Source: Acidimicrobiia bacterium (lineage in GTDB: Bacteria > Actinomycetota > Acidimicrobiia > Spongiisociales > ZC4RG35). From it: a stretch of 64,000 nt of DNA. The notes beneath the pieces are model-generated. The model did no database searches. It was not told where the DNA came from and saw only the letters and a program-made list of their open reading frames with translations. The stretch is from assembly GCA_028284765.1 (NCBI GenBank), contig JANQRA010000011.1, forward strand, positions 1-64,000, written 5' to 3'. Both the position numbers and the translations under genes were made by a program. The first letter of the stretch is position 1. Each line of letters begins with the position of its first letter. Positions 33,421-41,726 of this stretch are shown one piece after another.

Positions 33421-34362
33421 ATGAGTGGTCCGGTTGAAGAGACGAGCGCAGGCTCTGAGCTCGGGATGAGCACAATCGAGGTGCGTGAGGGCCGGTCGGC
33501 AAATATCGGCCGATTGACTGTCATGCGCATCCTCCCGACCAAACGGCGGCGCACCATCGGACCCTGGTGCTTCGTTGATCTCATGAGTCCTGGGGACGTC
33601 GAGGAGCCGCCGGCTCTCGAGATTGGCCCTCACCCTCACATCGGCCTTTCCACGGTCACCTGGCTTCTCGAAGGCACTGCGCTCCATGGAGACTCGTTGG
33701 GAACCGAGCAGCTGATCAGGCCCGGTCAACTGAATCTGATGACCGCCGGAAATGGCATCGCACATGCCGAGCAAGGAGTCGACACCGATGTCAACGTCTC
33801 GGACCACGGTGTTATGGGAGTCCAGATGTGGCTAGCCCAGCCCGAGTCGACGAGACACGGGCAGTCGAGGTTTCAGCACCTAGCCGAGCTCCCTGAGGTC
33901 GAATACGAAAACGCTCAGGGGAAGCTATTGATCGGACTGAGCGGGGGAGAGGAGTCTGCGGCTGAAACCGACCATCCAACGGTCGGGCTGGACCTGACTG
34001 TGCTTCCGGGGGCCGTGGTCCCAACGGATCCACGATTCGAATATGGCGTGGTTCCGATTGATCGGCCCATCAAGGTCGACGAAGAGGTGGTCGAGCCCGG
34101 ATCGCTTGCCATCGTGCCTGTCGGTCGATCTGAGCTCACATTCGACACCCAAGGTCATGCCGGTCGTCTGATGCTTCTAGGTGGAGAGCCGCTCGGAGAC
34201 CGGGTGATGATGTGGTGGAACTTCGTCGCCCGTGACAAAGACGAGATCACGCGGGCCTGGAGAGACTGGGATGAGGGAAATGAAGAACGTTTCGGGCCGG
34301 TCCCGAGCGACCTGGAACGAATCGAGGCGCCACGCCCGCCGTGGCTGAAGGCCTCGAAGTAG
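33421..34362 (+). CDS. Pirin-family protein (cupin)
   Basis: 313 residues; ATG 33421 (ATG 33466-33471 region also possible). Pirin motifs: RRTIGPWCFVDLMSPG, PHPHIGLSTVTWLLEG (metal His), LNLMTAGNGIAHAEQ and MGVQMWLAQP. The C-terminal cupin has LMLLGGEPLGDRVMMWWNFV and ends RPPWL(K). Pirins bind Fe and some act as quercetinases or redox regulators. It ends 24 bases before a 46-bp palindrome. Confidence 0.92.
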   Translation: MSGPVEETSAGSELGMSTIEVREGRSANIGRLTVMRILPTKRRRTIGPWCFVDLMSPGDVEEPPALEIGPHPHIGLSTVTWLLEGTALHGDSLGTEQLIRPGQLNLMTAGNGIAHAEQGVDTDVNVSDHGVMGVQMWLAQPESTRHGQSRFQHLAELPEVEYENAQGKLLIGLSGGEESAAETDHPTVGLDLTVLPGAVVPTDPRFEYGVVPIDRPIKVDEEVVEPGSLAIVPVGRSELTFDTQGHAGRLMLLGGEPLGDRVMMWWNFVARDKDEITRAWRDWDEGNEERFGPVPSDLERIEAPRPPWLKASK

Positions 34363-34385
34363 GAGTACCGCCTCTCGAAATCGCG

Positions 34386-34431
34386 AACCCGGGGTTCATA
34401 TCGCCATATATGGCGATATGAACCCCGGGTT
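34386..34431. terminator. 46-bp perfect palindrome between convergent genes
   Basis: The sequence is symmetric about 34408.5 without a spacer: left arm 34386-34408 opens AACCCGGGGTTCATATCGCC and the right arm is its exact complement, ending GGGGTT-equivalent bases at 34431. All 23 pairs match. It fills the gap between pirin and the DUF58 operon end, and each side also has TC-rich flanks, so it likely ends both transcripts. Confidence 0.8.
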
Positions 34432-34440
34432 TCGGGGTCT

Positions 34441-34980
34441 TCACAGACTGGATTCTTCGGGTTCGGATTCTCGGAGCCGACGGGTTGCGACACCCAAGGC
34501 AACGGCTACACCCAGTAGTGCCAGTCCAATCACAAACACAGTCCTGCTTGGGGCGAGTGACGAAAGGCCGTAGATGGCGCCGGTGACCGCAAGCGAGAGA
34601 ACTACGACCCGCGTGGTCTCGTCGATCTTCCTGCCGTTGAAAGCGGACGTTCTCGCGATCCCGTCACGCCTTTCGATGGCGTCCCAGGCCAACTCGATCG
34701 CCACAAACAGCAGGATCCCGATCGCGGCGCTCCTAACCCACGCGATGTTCTCCGCGCCGGCGGTAGTGAACAAACCGGCGGCGAGGACAAATGCACCTCC
34801 AATCGCCACCAGACCCCGGGATCCAATCGCGAGAGCAAGAGCGAAGAAGATGGTCCCCGAGATCGCCAAGCGCCCAGGGGTCTGGGTCCTCTCCCATGAC
34901 GGCGCAGCGATGACCACGACAGCCATTGCGGCAACGGCAATCGACGCTATTGCTTGAATCCATCCCGGCCGGAGGGTCAT
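34441..34980 (-). CDS. Membrane protein at the end of the MoxR/DUF58 operon
   Basis: 179 residues with five or six hydrophobic segments (IASIAVAAMAVVVIAAPSW, LAISGTIFFALALAIGSRGL, VAIGGAFVLAAGLFTT, AAIGILLFVAIELAW, VVVLSLAVTGAIYGLSSL, VFVIGLALLGVAVALGVATR). It overlaps the DUF58 stop by 4 bases (ATGA), so it is translated with it. No named domain. Genes in this place in MoxR operons usually encode membrane partners of the DUF58 protein. Confidence 0.8.
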   Translation of the reverse strand: MTLRPGWIQAIASIAVAAMAVVVIAAPSWERTQTPGRLAISGTIFFALALAIGSRGLVAIGGAFVLAAGLFTTAGAENIAWVRSAAIGILLFVAIELAWDAIERRDGIARTSAFNGRKIDETTRVVVLSLAVTGAIYGLSSLAPSRTVFVIGLALLGVAVALGVATRRLRESEPEESSL

Positions 34981-36260
34981 CGTCGGCCACCTCGGACGAT
35001 GCGGCGTCGACGACCAAGCAGTTCTTTGAGTGTCAGGTCTAGGTGGTCGCCCCGCCGCCAGATCGAAACGGCAATCCCATGGTCGGCGAGCTGGTCTCTG
35101 ACGATCTGACGCTCAGCGTCCCAAACTCTCGCCACCAGCTGCCCGAGCGGATCGTCATTGCCAGGAGGACGGACTGGGTCGCACTCCACGACCGCCAAGT
35201 CGTGCCCGCTCCCGGCCACCAGGAGCAAAGCATCGATGAATCGTTGATCGAGGAGGGGAGTGAGGGCCACCACGAAACTCCTCGGTGGTAGCGCTCTGGT
35301 CATCAGGACTGCAAGGTCGCGTTCGGCGTTGTGACCATGGAGGCCAGTGCTCAGAAGGAAGTCGGACATCTTCTGGAGTTGGTGCTGGCCGGTGCCAGGG
35401 CTCACCCAACGGACGGTCCCGCCCAGCTCGACGAGTCCGACGCGATCGTTGACGCCCAGATGGCTCTCGGCGAGGGCGACCGCGCCTTCCACAGCAAGGC
35501 CAAAGACGGTGCGTACGTCATGACCCGACTCGATGAACGAATCGAGCATCAGGACCACGTCGGTTGCTCGGTCAGGATGGCGCTGCGATACCCAGATCTC
35601 GGGAGAGCGAGCAGAGGCTTTCCAGTTGATGTCCCGCAGCGAGTCTCCGCTAGTGAACGGGCGGATATCGGCGTATTCCACGCCCCGGCCGACGGCGTTC
35701 GAACCGTGTGCTCCCGTGACCCTTCTCACCAGCCATGGAGCGAGGAGGTTCCTCAACTGGTGCGAGGAGGGATGAACTCGGACGAGCTTGGGTTGGCCGG
35801 CGCTCGTCGACCAGCGGAACAGGCCATAGGGAGATGTGAACTCGACGGCCACCCGACCGACGTCGTGGGTTCCCCACTGCAGAGCGCGCAGAAGGTTATT
35901 GGACTCGTTGACTCCGTCGAACAGGACATCGTGCCGAGCGGCCTCAGGTATCAGATGGTCTCCAACCGATTCCGGCCAGAAACCATCACCGGGCGTCGGC
36001 GTGACCTTCGCTGATCCCTGAGTGCCTTCGATCGTCGTTTTCACTTCGATGATGTCTCCTACAAGGACCCGATCGGCATCTACGTCGATGTCTATCCGCG
36101 TCGGTCGATGCGACGTCCACGGCAATCCCATGACCAGCAGTACGGCCCAAGGCGCGGTGAGGATCAGCGCTTCCGGCTTGCCGGCCAACACCGCGACAAT
36201 CAACCCAACAACGGCGAATGCGAGGGCTGTCGCGAGGCGATCGGTCCCTCGCCGGTTCAT
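34977..36260 (-). CDS. DUF58-domain protein
   Basis: 427 residues from ATG 36260, overlapping the MoxR stop by 4 bases; the frame is open upstream but inside moxR. Two N-terminal membrane segments (ATALAFAVVGLIVAVLAG, LILTAPWAVLLVMGLPW) are followed by a beta domain, then the DUF58 signature EYADIRPFTSGDSLRDINWK near residue 210. A von Willebrand A-like part follows, with VVLMLDSF. DUF58 proteins partner with MoxR ATPases in cell-envelope and maturation functions. Confidence 0.92.
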   Translation of the reverse strand: MNRRGTDRLATALAFAVVGLIVAVLAGKPEALILTAPWAVLLVMGLPWTSHRPTRIDIDVDADRVLVGDIIEVKTTIEGTQGSAKVTPTPGDGFWPESVGDHLIPEAARHDVLFDGVNESNNLLRALQWGTHDVGRVAVEFTSPYGLFRWSTSAGQPKLVRVHPSSHQLRNLLAPWLVRRVTGAHGSNAVGRGVEYADIRPFTSGDSLRDINWKASARSPEIWVSQRHPDRATDVVLMLDSFIESGHDVRTVFGLAVEGAVALAESHLGVNDRVGLVELGGTVRWVSPGTGQHQLQKMSDFLLSTGLHGHNAERDLAVLMTRALPPRSFVVALTPLLDQRFIDALLLVAGSGHDLAVVECDPVRPPGNDDPLGQLVARVWDAERQIVRDQLADHGIAVSIWRRGDHLDLTLKELLGRRRRIVRGGRR

Positions 36261-37255
36261 TGTTCGGTCTGTGGGCCCGAAGGAAGTGTTGGTGGAGTGG
36301 GAACCGTTTCCAGACAGTCGAGCACTACCGAGTCGGCCTCGATGCCCCTGACCCACAACTCGGGTAACAAGACGATCCTGTGCGCAAGTGCGGGAACCGC
36401 GGCCTGTTTCACATCGTCGGGGGTCACATACGACCGACCGTCGAGGACGGCCAGCGATCGGGACAGCTTGACCAGGGCCTCGACGCCTCTCGGACTCGCA
36501 CCAGCGTGGACCCTCGGGCTGGAGCGCGTTGCGTGGACAAGGGCAACGCAATAGTCGATCACTGGCTCTGACACGACGACGTCCTCGAGTGATTCCTGCA
36601 TGGCGACCAGAGTCTCGGGCGTCGCCCTTTGGTTCAACGACACATCGTCGGTCCTGCGGTCGAGCCGCCGCTTGATGATCTCGGCGTCGTCTTCTGCAGT
36701 TGGGTACCCGAGCGACGTTCGGATCAGAAAGCGATCGATCTGGGCTTCGGGGAGTGGATAGGTTCCTTCGAATTCGATGGGGTTTTGGGTGGCCAGCACC
36801 AGGAATGGCCGTGGCAGTTGGTGGGACGTGCCATCGACCGTCACCTGGCGCTCCTGCATCGCTTCGAGCAAAGCAGCCTGAGTCTTTGGGGGAGCACGGT
36901 TGATCTCATCGCCGAGAACGAGATTGTTGAAGATCGGCCCAGGGCGAAACTCGAATGACTGATTCCGCTGGTCAAAAAGGAGGGATCCGGTCACGTCCGC
37001 CGGCATCAGATCTGGGGTGAATTGAATCCGACCCATTGAAAGCCCGGTCGCCTGTGCGATTGAACGGGCGACGAGGGTCTTGCCTAAGCCAGGCAGGTCT
37101 TCGAGCAAGACGTGGCCTGATGAGAGCATCGCCGCCAGGATCAGCTCGAGTTGGGAGCGTTTGCCAACGACCACGGTTTCCAGCTCTTCGAGCAACTCGT
37201 TTGCCAGTCCAGTTGTTTGCTCGATCGACATCGCGTCAGGTGTCACGCTGGTCAT
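36257..37255 (-). CDS. MoxR-family AAA+ ATPase
   Basis: 332 residues from ATG 37255, overlapping the upstream gene by 4 bases. Motifs: Walker A in LLEDLPGLGKTLVARSIA (about residue 55), TPDLMPADVTGS, the pre-sensor FEFRPGPIF, Walker B LVLGDEINRAPPKTQAALLE, sensor 1 VLATQNPIEFEGTYPLPEAQ, and the lid domain with GASPRGVEALVKLSR (sensor 2). A chaperone-like ATPase acting on metal or envelope protein assembly, almost always next to DUF58. Confidence 0.95.
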   Translation of the reverse strand: MTSVTPDAMSIEQTTGLANELLEELETVVVGKRSQLELILAAMLSSGHVLLEDLPGLGKTLVARSIAQATGLSMGRIQFTPDLMPADVTGSLLFDQRNQSFEFRPGPIFNNLVLGDEINRAPPKTQAALLEAMQERQVTVDGTSHQLPRPFLVLATQNPIEFEGTYPLPEAQIDRFLIRTSLGYPTAEDDAEIIKRRLDRRTDDVSLNQRATPETLVAMQESLEDVVVSEPVIDYCVALVHATRSSPRVHAGASPRGVEALVKLSRSLAVLDGRSYVTPDDVKQAAVPALAHRIVLLPELWVRGIEADSVVLDCLETVPTPPTLPSGPQTEQ

Positions 37256-37761
37256 CGGCTCAGTGCTCCTTCGCCAACCACGATGTCCAAGAACCTCTCG
37301 AGTTCCTCAGCTGTGGGGCTTCTCTCCTCGGTGATGTCCTCGATCATCCAAGCGAGATCGCCGAGAACTTCCCTGTACCTCTCACGTTCGAGACTCGGGT
37401 CGAGTCCGTGCCGGGTGGGCAGGTAGTGCGACGCAAGAGTTTCTAGGCGAGGCTGCAAAGATCGCTCGAAACTGCTGCCTCTTGCCAGCCCGCCGAGTAC
37501 GGCAGACCGAAGCGCCTTGAAGTCTTCCGCCTCTGGTGTTGTGACGGTTACCGAGGTCTTTCTCCATGCCGGGATGATGGGGTTGAGGTCGACCGACGCC
37601 GTCGTCAGCATCTGCCTCATTGTCTCGGCGACGATCACGACAGCTGCGGTGCCGATCCAGGCCGCTGCTGAGACATTGTCCTCTCCCGAGAGGATCACAC
37701 CAACGAAGAACCCGGCAATCAAGGCTCCGATGACCACCGTCACGAGTCTTCCGATGCTCAT
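37252..37761 (-). CDS. Membrane-anchored operon protein of unknown function
   Basis: 169 residues. Two hydrophobic segments start it (VTVVIGALIAGFFVGVILSG, ASAAWIGTAAVVIVAETMRQ region), followed by a soluble helical part (EDFKALRSAVLGGLARGSSF, ERYREVLGDLAWMIEDITEE) ending SPTAEELERFLDIVVGEG. It overlaps both neighbours by 4 bases. No family recognised; its place between DUF4129 and MoxR suggests a structural partner. Confidence 0.78.
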   Translation of the reverse strand: MSIGRLVTVVIGALIAGFFVGVILSGEDNVSAAAWIGTAAVVIVAETMRQMLTTASVDLNPIIPAWRKTSVTVTTPEAEDFKALRSAVLGGLARGSSFERSLQPRLETLASHYLPTRHGLDPSLERERYREVLGDLAWMIEDITEERSPTAEELERFLDIVVGEGALSR

Positions 37762-38615
37762 CCCCCGTGTGGCTCCATCGTGGGGAGGGAGTCTCTTGCT
37801 GTCGTCAGCATTTCCGCAGCCTCAGCGCGGTCCGTCTCGGTGATCTCGGCGTTGGAAAACCGGGCCCGCTGGTAGAGCTCACCCAACCGAACGCCGGGCG
37901 CCTCGAGGTAGGGCTGATCGACCAGCACTCTCGCCATATGCTCTCTTGGGGTCTCGGAAGGCATCCTCGGGTCGCCCAACTCGGTCAGAGCGTTCTCCAA
38001 CGATGCATAGGCGAGAAGAACCCCAGACCGGGGGTCGGTTTCCTCTTCGAGTTGGCGTTTCGCCTGACTTACTGCTGGAGCGAGTTGCCGACGAAGATCT
38101 CTGACTTCCGCACCAGTTTCCGCTTCCTCAACCGATCGTCGCAGGAGGTGGACCAGGCCGACTCCGATTATCAAGGAGACGAGGATCAGCCCGGCGATGT
38201 CAGTTCCGGTTAGGTTCGAGGGGTCGTTGGGAGCCTGATCGACGGGATCCTCGTCTGTTGCCGTTGCGGTTTCCTCGACGGCCGTGGGCTGTTCTTCGCT
38301 GTTTTCATCGGGGCCAAAGAAGACGACGCCGATGGTCACGATTGCCACGAGAATCAGGAGCGATCGGACCGTGCGCTGCTCGCCCGCAGTCCTCTCGGCC
38401 TTCTGCTCGCCTTTGCCCAAGATCACCAGGATCAGCCCTACGAGAGCGAGCACGCCGACTACGACTGCAAAGAGATAGCCGAGGTTGGGGATCTGTATCC
38501 ACTGGCCGTCAGCAGGGGGTGAGCCGGCGCTCACCACGCCGAGAAGAATCAGCGAGGCGACACCGAGAGTGACAGCCAGCCGGTTGGCGGTGAGCCATTC
38601 GAACAGTGGTCGCAT
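37758..38615 (-). CDS. DUF4129-type membrane protein
   Basis: 285 residues. Membrane segments near 10-30, 45-68, 85-102 and 140-160 enclose an acidic loop (EENSEEQPTAVEETATATDE-like, about 103-135). The C-terminal cytosolic part, with VLLAYASLENALTELGDPRM, TPREHMARVL, LGELYQRARFSNAEI and AAEMLTTARDSL, is the DUF4129 pattern. It is the first gene of the five-gene operon (DUF4129, membrane protein, moxR, DUF58, membrane protein). DUF4129 proteins commonly accompany MoxR/DUF58 and transglutaminase genes. Confidence 0.82.
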   Translation of the reverse strand: MRPLFEWLTANRLAVTLGVASLILLGVVSAGSPPADGQWIQIPNLGYLFAVVVGVLALVGLILVILGKGEQKAERTAGEQRTVRSLLILVAIVTIGVVFFGPDENSEEQPTAVEETATATDEDPVDQAPNDPSNLTGTDIAGLILVSLIIGVGLVHLLRRSVEEAETGAEVRDLRRQLAPAVSQAKRQLEEETDPRSGVLLAYASLENALTELGDPRMPSETPREHMARVLVDQPYLEAPGVRLGELYQRARFSNAEITETDRAEAAEMLTTARDSLPTMEPHGG

Positions 38616-38657
38616 CTGTGCAGAAACGGTAGCTCAGAGTTTCTCTTCGGGGAGGGG

Positions 38658-38699
38658 TTGACAATGAATGAACGTTCATGCATAATGAACGTTCATTCA
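38658..38699 (+). promoter_or_regulatory. Near-consensus promoter with two perfect TetR operators
   Basis: TTGACA at 38658-38663 and CATAAT at 38681-38686 are separated by 17 bases. The 12-base palindrome ATGAACGTTCAT occurs twice, at 38668-38679 (in the spacer) and 38685-38696 (on and after the -10). The whole block is also one larger inverted repeat with outer GAAT/ATTC. A TetR dimer pair bound here would block the polymerase of the following tetR-SDR operon. Confidence 0.88.
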
Positions 38700-38717
38700 G
38701 TTGATTGGAGGTAGACA

Positions 38718-39293
38718 TTGAGCCCGGAACTGGACCGACCCCGAGCAATTCGGTTGGCGCTGCGCCGCCTGGTTGCCGAGAGGGGTTTCCACGGGGCATC
38801 GATGTCTGCCGTTGCCAAAGAAGCCGGAGTGGCCACCGGGACCGCCTACGTGCACTACGACTCGAAGGATGAGCTCGTCGTGGACACATACCTCGAGTTG
38901 AAACGGGAGATGACGGAAGCCGTTCTGAGCGGTTTGGATCCCTCGCTGGAGCCATTGGAGAAGTGGCGCCACATGCTGACGGAGCTGTATCGGTTTCTGG
39001 AGTCGGACCCCACCAATGCTCGGTTCCTCACCCAGCTCGAAGAGTCTCCTTTCTACGAGGAGGCACATGCAAGGCACGCCGCAAGTGGCGACGCGCTCGC
39101 TGAAGCAGCAGCTGCTGACGAGTTCGCAGCGTTGCTGGTTGACCTCCCGAAAGAGGTCATCTACAGCCTTTCGCTAGGGGTGCCCGTGCGTCTGGTTGCT
39201 GCAGGCGCCCAACTGAAGGACGAGCAGCTCGATCAGCTCGTCGAATCAACCTGGCGAGCAGTCACTCGCCCAGAACATGGAGATCAAACATGA
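38718..39293 (+). CDS. TetR-family transcriptional regulator
   Basis: 191 residues from TTG 38718, with GGAGG upstream. The HTH spans 9-55: IRLALRRLVAERGFHGASMS, AVAKEAGVATGTAYVHYDSK, DELVVDTYL, ending in the typical Y-x-H-F/Y-x-S/N-K. The C-terminal ligand domain is helical (PLEKWRHMLTELYRFLESDP, NARFLTQLEESPFYEEAHAR). It overlaps the SDR start by 4 bases. It almost certainly autoregulates through the two palindromes just upstream; the inducer may be the SDR substrate or its product. Confidence 0.92.
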   Translation: MSPELDRPRAIRLALRRLVAERGFHGASMSAVAKEAGVATGTAYVHYDSKDELVVDTYLELKREMTEAVLSGLDPSLEPLEKWRHMLTELYRFLESDPTNARFLTQLEESPFYEEAHARHAASGDALAEAAAADEFAALLVDLPKEVIYSLSLGVPVRLVAAGAQLKDEQLDQLVESTWRAVTRPEHGDQT

Positions 39294-40177
39294 GTGAGAA
39301 TTGGACAACAAAGAACATCGCTGACCAGAAAGGTCGAGTCGTCGTCGTAACAGGCTCTTCGAGCGGTATCGGGGAAGAGACGGCTCGAGTGGCCGCCGAA
39401 AAGGGAGCGGATGTGGTCATCGCCGTTCGCAACACGCGTAAAGGCGAATCCGTTGCCGATGAGATCAGGGCTGGGATCCCAGAAGCCAACGTGACCGTGC
39501 TCGAACTGGACTTGGCCAGTCTCGATTCCGTCAGGGCCTTTGCTGATTCCTTCACGCAGAGCTTTGACCGCCTGGATGTCTTGATCAACAACGCCGGCGT
39601 GATGATGCCTCCGTACTCCAAAACCGAAGACGGATTTGAACTTCAGATGGGGACCAACCACTTAGGGCACTTCGCTCTGACTGGCCTGCTGCTCCCAATC
39701 TTGGAGAAGACCGACGGTTCGCGGGTGGTGAACGTCTCAAGCCTTGCTCACCGGATGGGAAACATCGATTTCAACGACATGGCCTGGGAAAGCAGGAGTT
39801 ACAGCGCTCAGCGGGCATACAGCGACAGCAAGATCGCCAATCTCTACTTCACCTACGAGTTGGCGGAGAAGACCAACGGCAACCCCATGGTGCTGGCAGC
39901 GCATCCCGGATACACGGCGACCGATCTGCAGCGGCATTCGAGTCTCTTCAGCTTCACCAATCGCTTTTTGGCGCAGGACACCGACATGGGTGCTCTCCCG
40001 ACTCTGCGGGCAGCCTTCGCCGAGGACGTCAGCAACGCCGAGTTCTACGGACCCGCCAAGTGGGGCAACTGGCGTGGCTATCCCGTTGCTCATGACTCCA
40101 ATGCGAAGTCCCACGACGCGGAGGTGGCGAAGAGGCTCTGGGTGGAGTCGGAGAAGCTGACCGGCGTCGCCTACTAG
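39290..40177 (+). CDS. Short-chain dehydrogenase (retinol dehydrogenase/WWOX-like)
   Basis: 295 residues from ATG 39290 (ATGA overlap with tetR). TGSSSGIG at 21-28, VLELDLASLDSV with the acidic pair, INNAGVMMPP near 100, Ser in VNVSSLAHRMG and AYSDSKIANLYF holding Tyr and Lys. AAHPGYTATDLQRH and the ending VAKRLWVESEKLTGVAY are typical of the subgroup. It converts an alcohol/ketone pair and is controlled by the TetR gene before it. Detoxification of a hydrophobic carbonyl is likely but not shown. Confidence 0.92.
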   Translation: MSENWTTKNIADQKGRVVVVTGSSSGIGEETARVAAEKGADVVIAVRNTRKGESVADEIRAGIPEANVTVLELDLASLDSVRAFADSFTQSFDRLDVLINNAGVMMPPYSKTEDGFELQMGTNHLGHFALTGLLLPILEKTDGSRVVNVSSLAHRMGNIDFNDMAWESRSYSAQRAYSDSKIANLYFTYELAEKTNGNPMVLAAHPGYTATDLQRHSSLFSFTNRFLAQDTDMGALPTLRAAFAEDVSNAEFYGPAKWGNWRGYPVAHDSNAKSHDAEVAKRLWVESEKLTGVAY

Positions 40178-40214
40178 CTAAACCAAGGCTGGCTGGGGCT
40201 AGCCTCGCTGTCCG

Positions 40215-40685
40215 ATGTTCGCCGGATATGAGGACACCGCCAGCTATGTCGACGCTGTGCGTCGCCACTATGACGATGGATGTTTCGCTTGCGGCCGCGA
40301 CAACCCCATGGGCCTTCACGTGGACGACTTCGACCTTGCGGATGGTGAAGTCACCGCAACGTTCACTCCCAGGGCTGAGTACCGAGGGACTGATGGGGTG
40401 CTGCACGGTGGAGTGACCGCCACGGCGCTCGACGAGATTCTGGTTTGGGCGGGAATACTGGTCGAGCGGGTCATGACCGTGACGGGCACGCTCGAGCTGA
40501 AGTATCGGAGGCCGGTGCCGCTTGATCAGACCATCGAAGTCGCAGCGAGGGTCGACGAGCGGCGCGGGCGCCGTGTGCAGATCTCGGGCCGACTATCTGT
40601 CGATGATCAGCCTTTGGTCACTGGGTCGGGGCTGTATGTCGTGATCGCTGAGATGAGCGAATTGCTCGCCGCCGACCATTCTTGA
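40215..40685 (+). CDS. PaaI-like hotdog thioesterase
   Basis: 156 residues. CFACGRDNPMGLHVDDF, then YRGTDGVLHGGVTATALDEI (catalytic HGG-x-x-x-x-x-x-D/E) and LELKYRRPVPLDQTIEVAAR are the hotdog thioesterase marks. It probably hydrolyses acyl-CoA; the CFACG opening is typical of an actinobacterial subgroup. It is 37 bases after the SDR and may share its transcript. Confidence 0.9.
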   Translation: MFAGYEDTASYVDAVRRHYDDGCFACGRDNPMGLHVDDFDLADGEVTATFTPRAEYRGTDGVLHGGVTATALDEILVWAGILVERVMTVTGTLELKYRRPVPLDQTIEVAARVDERRGRRVQISGRLSVDDQPLVTGSGLYVVIAEMSELLAADHS

Positions 40686-40712
40686 AGCCAGTTCGAGAGC
40701 TCCCGGCTGGAG

Positions 40713-41714
40713 TCAGGCGAGGTTGGCTATGGCGAAAAAGTCGACATCGTCCCACCATGAGTTTCCAGTGGTGAGCCTGCCCTTCCACTCATCCATTAGG
40801 TCGGCTTGCTCAGCCGTGAGGTTTTTGAGGTCCCACTTCGTGTGGACCATCGAGTAGATCATGAATGTCCGGCCCATGAGAAACAAGGGCAGAAGTTCGA
40901 TCCACGATTGGCCGAGCTTGTGCTCGGTCCGGTATCCCGACCAGTAGGCCCGCAAGAACTCGGAAGCCCACTTGGCTCTGTCTTCCCCCGTGGCCGGATG
41001 GCTCGATCCGTAGTAGATCGACGAGCTGATGTCTTCAACGAACCATGCGTACCCGCAGTCGTCGGAGTCGAACATGACTATCTCGCCGTCGTCGACGTGG
41101 AAATTCGCTTGGTAGAGGTCGGTGTGGATCAGCCCATAGACGGTGGGTTCGGTCGGGAGGGCTTCCCAGGTCGCCTTTTGCTCTTGCCAACTGGCCAAGA
41201 CTTCAGGTTGATCGGCGAAGTTCTCGTCGGCTGACTTGAAGTACGGCTCCTCCAGCAACGAGAACCGGTGCTCCATCCCATCGGGGAGCTCATAGCCGGC
41301 CGCGAGCCTGTGAGTCCGACCTTGGAGCGCACCCCACTTCTCCCACAAGTCTGGCTTCCAGTCGTCCTCGCCGGGGGGTTGTCCGGGTGCAAACTCGAAG
41401 GAGGATGCGAAGAAGGGAACATCACCGACCTCTTCGACGAAGAGTCCCGACAGCGACGGCAGGGCTCCGGCAATTGCAACCCCGTTGTCCCTGAGATAGT
41501 TGACCCAATGGAGCTCCGAATGGATCTGTCCGGCTGAACGGTGGATTGGGTGCGTGATGCGGAGAATGCGGCGCTCGCCACTCGGGTGATCGAAGCCGAA
41601 TACGTAGTTCTCGTGATCGCCAAGTAGCACCAGGCGGTCGGGGTCTGCGCCGAACCGTCTCGCTGCCTCAGCACGGATCGAGTCGGTGAAGGCTTCTTCT
41701 ATGAACGGTTCCAC
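40713..41714 (-). CDS. APH-fold phosphotransferase
   Basis: 333 residues. RLVLLGDHENYVFGFDHPSG and RRILRITHP open the kinase N-lobe; the catalytic loop reads YGLIHTDLYQANFHVDDGEI and the metal-binding segment MFDSDDCGYAWFVEDISSSI. This fits the choline/homoserine-kinase-like Stress/APH family (SrkA/YihE and HomoSer kinase II relatives). Substrate unknown. It heads a minus-strand group with DUF1295 and PlsC only in orientation: PlsC comes first (43274), then DUF1295, then this gene. Confidence 0.88.
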   Translation of the reverse strand: MEPFIEEAFTDSIRAEAARRFGADPDRLVLLGDHENYVFGFDHPSGERRILRITHPIHRSAGQIHSELHWVNYLRDNGVAIAGALPSLSGLFVEEVGDVPFFASSFEFAPGQPPGEDDWKPDLWEKWGALQGRTHRLAAGYELPDGMEHRFSLLEEPYFKSADENFADQPEVLASWQEQKATWEALPTEPTVYGLIHTDLYQANFHVDDGEIVMFDSDDCGYAWFVEDISSSIYYGSSHPATGEDRAKWASEFLRAYWSGYRTEHKLGQSWIELLPLFLMGRTFMIYSMVHTKWDLKNLTAEQADLMDEWKGRLTTGNSWWDDVDFFAIANLA

Positions 41715-41726
41715 TGGCTGCTCGAA

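Noticed and set aside
36261-36551. N-terminal extension of the DUF58 gene
   Set aside because: The sequence lies within moxR in another frame, and ATG 36260 overlaps the moxR stop by ATGA.
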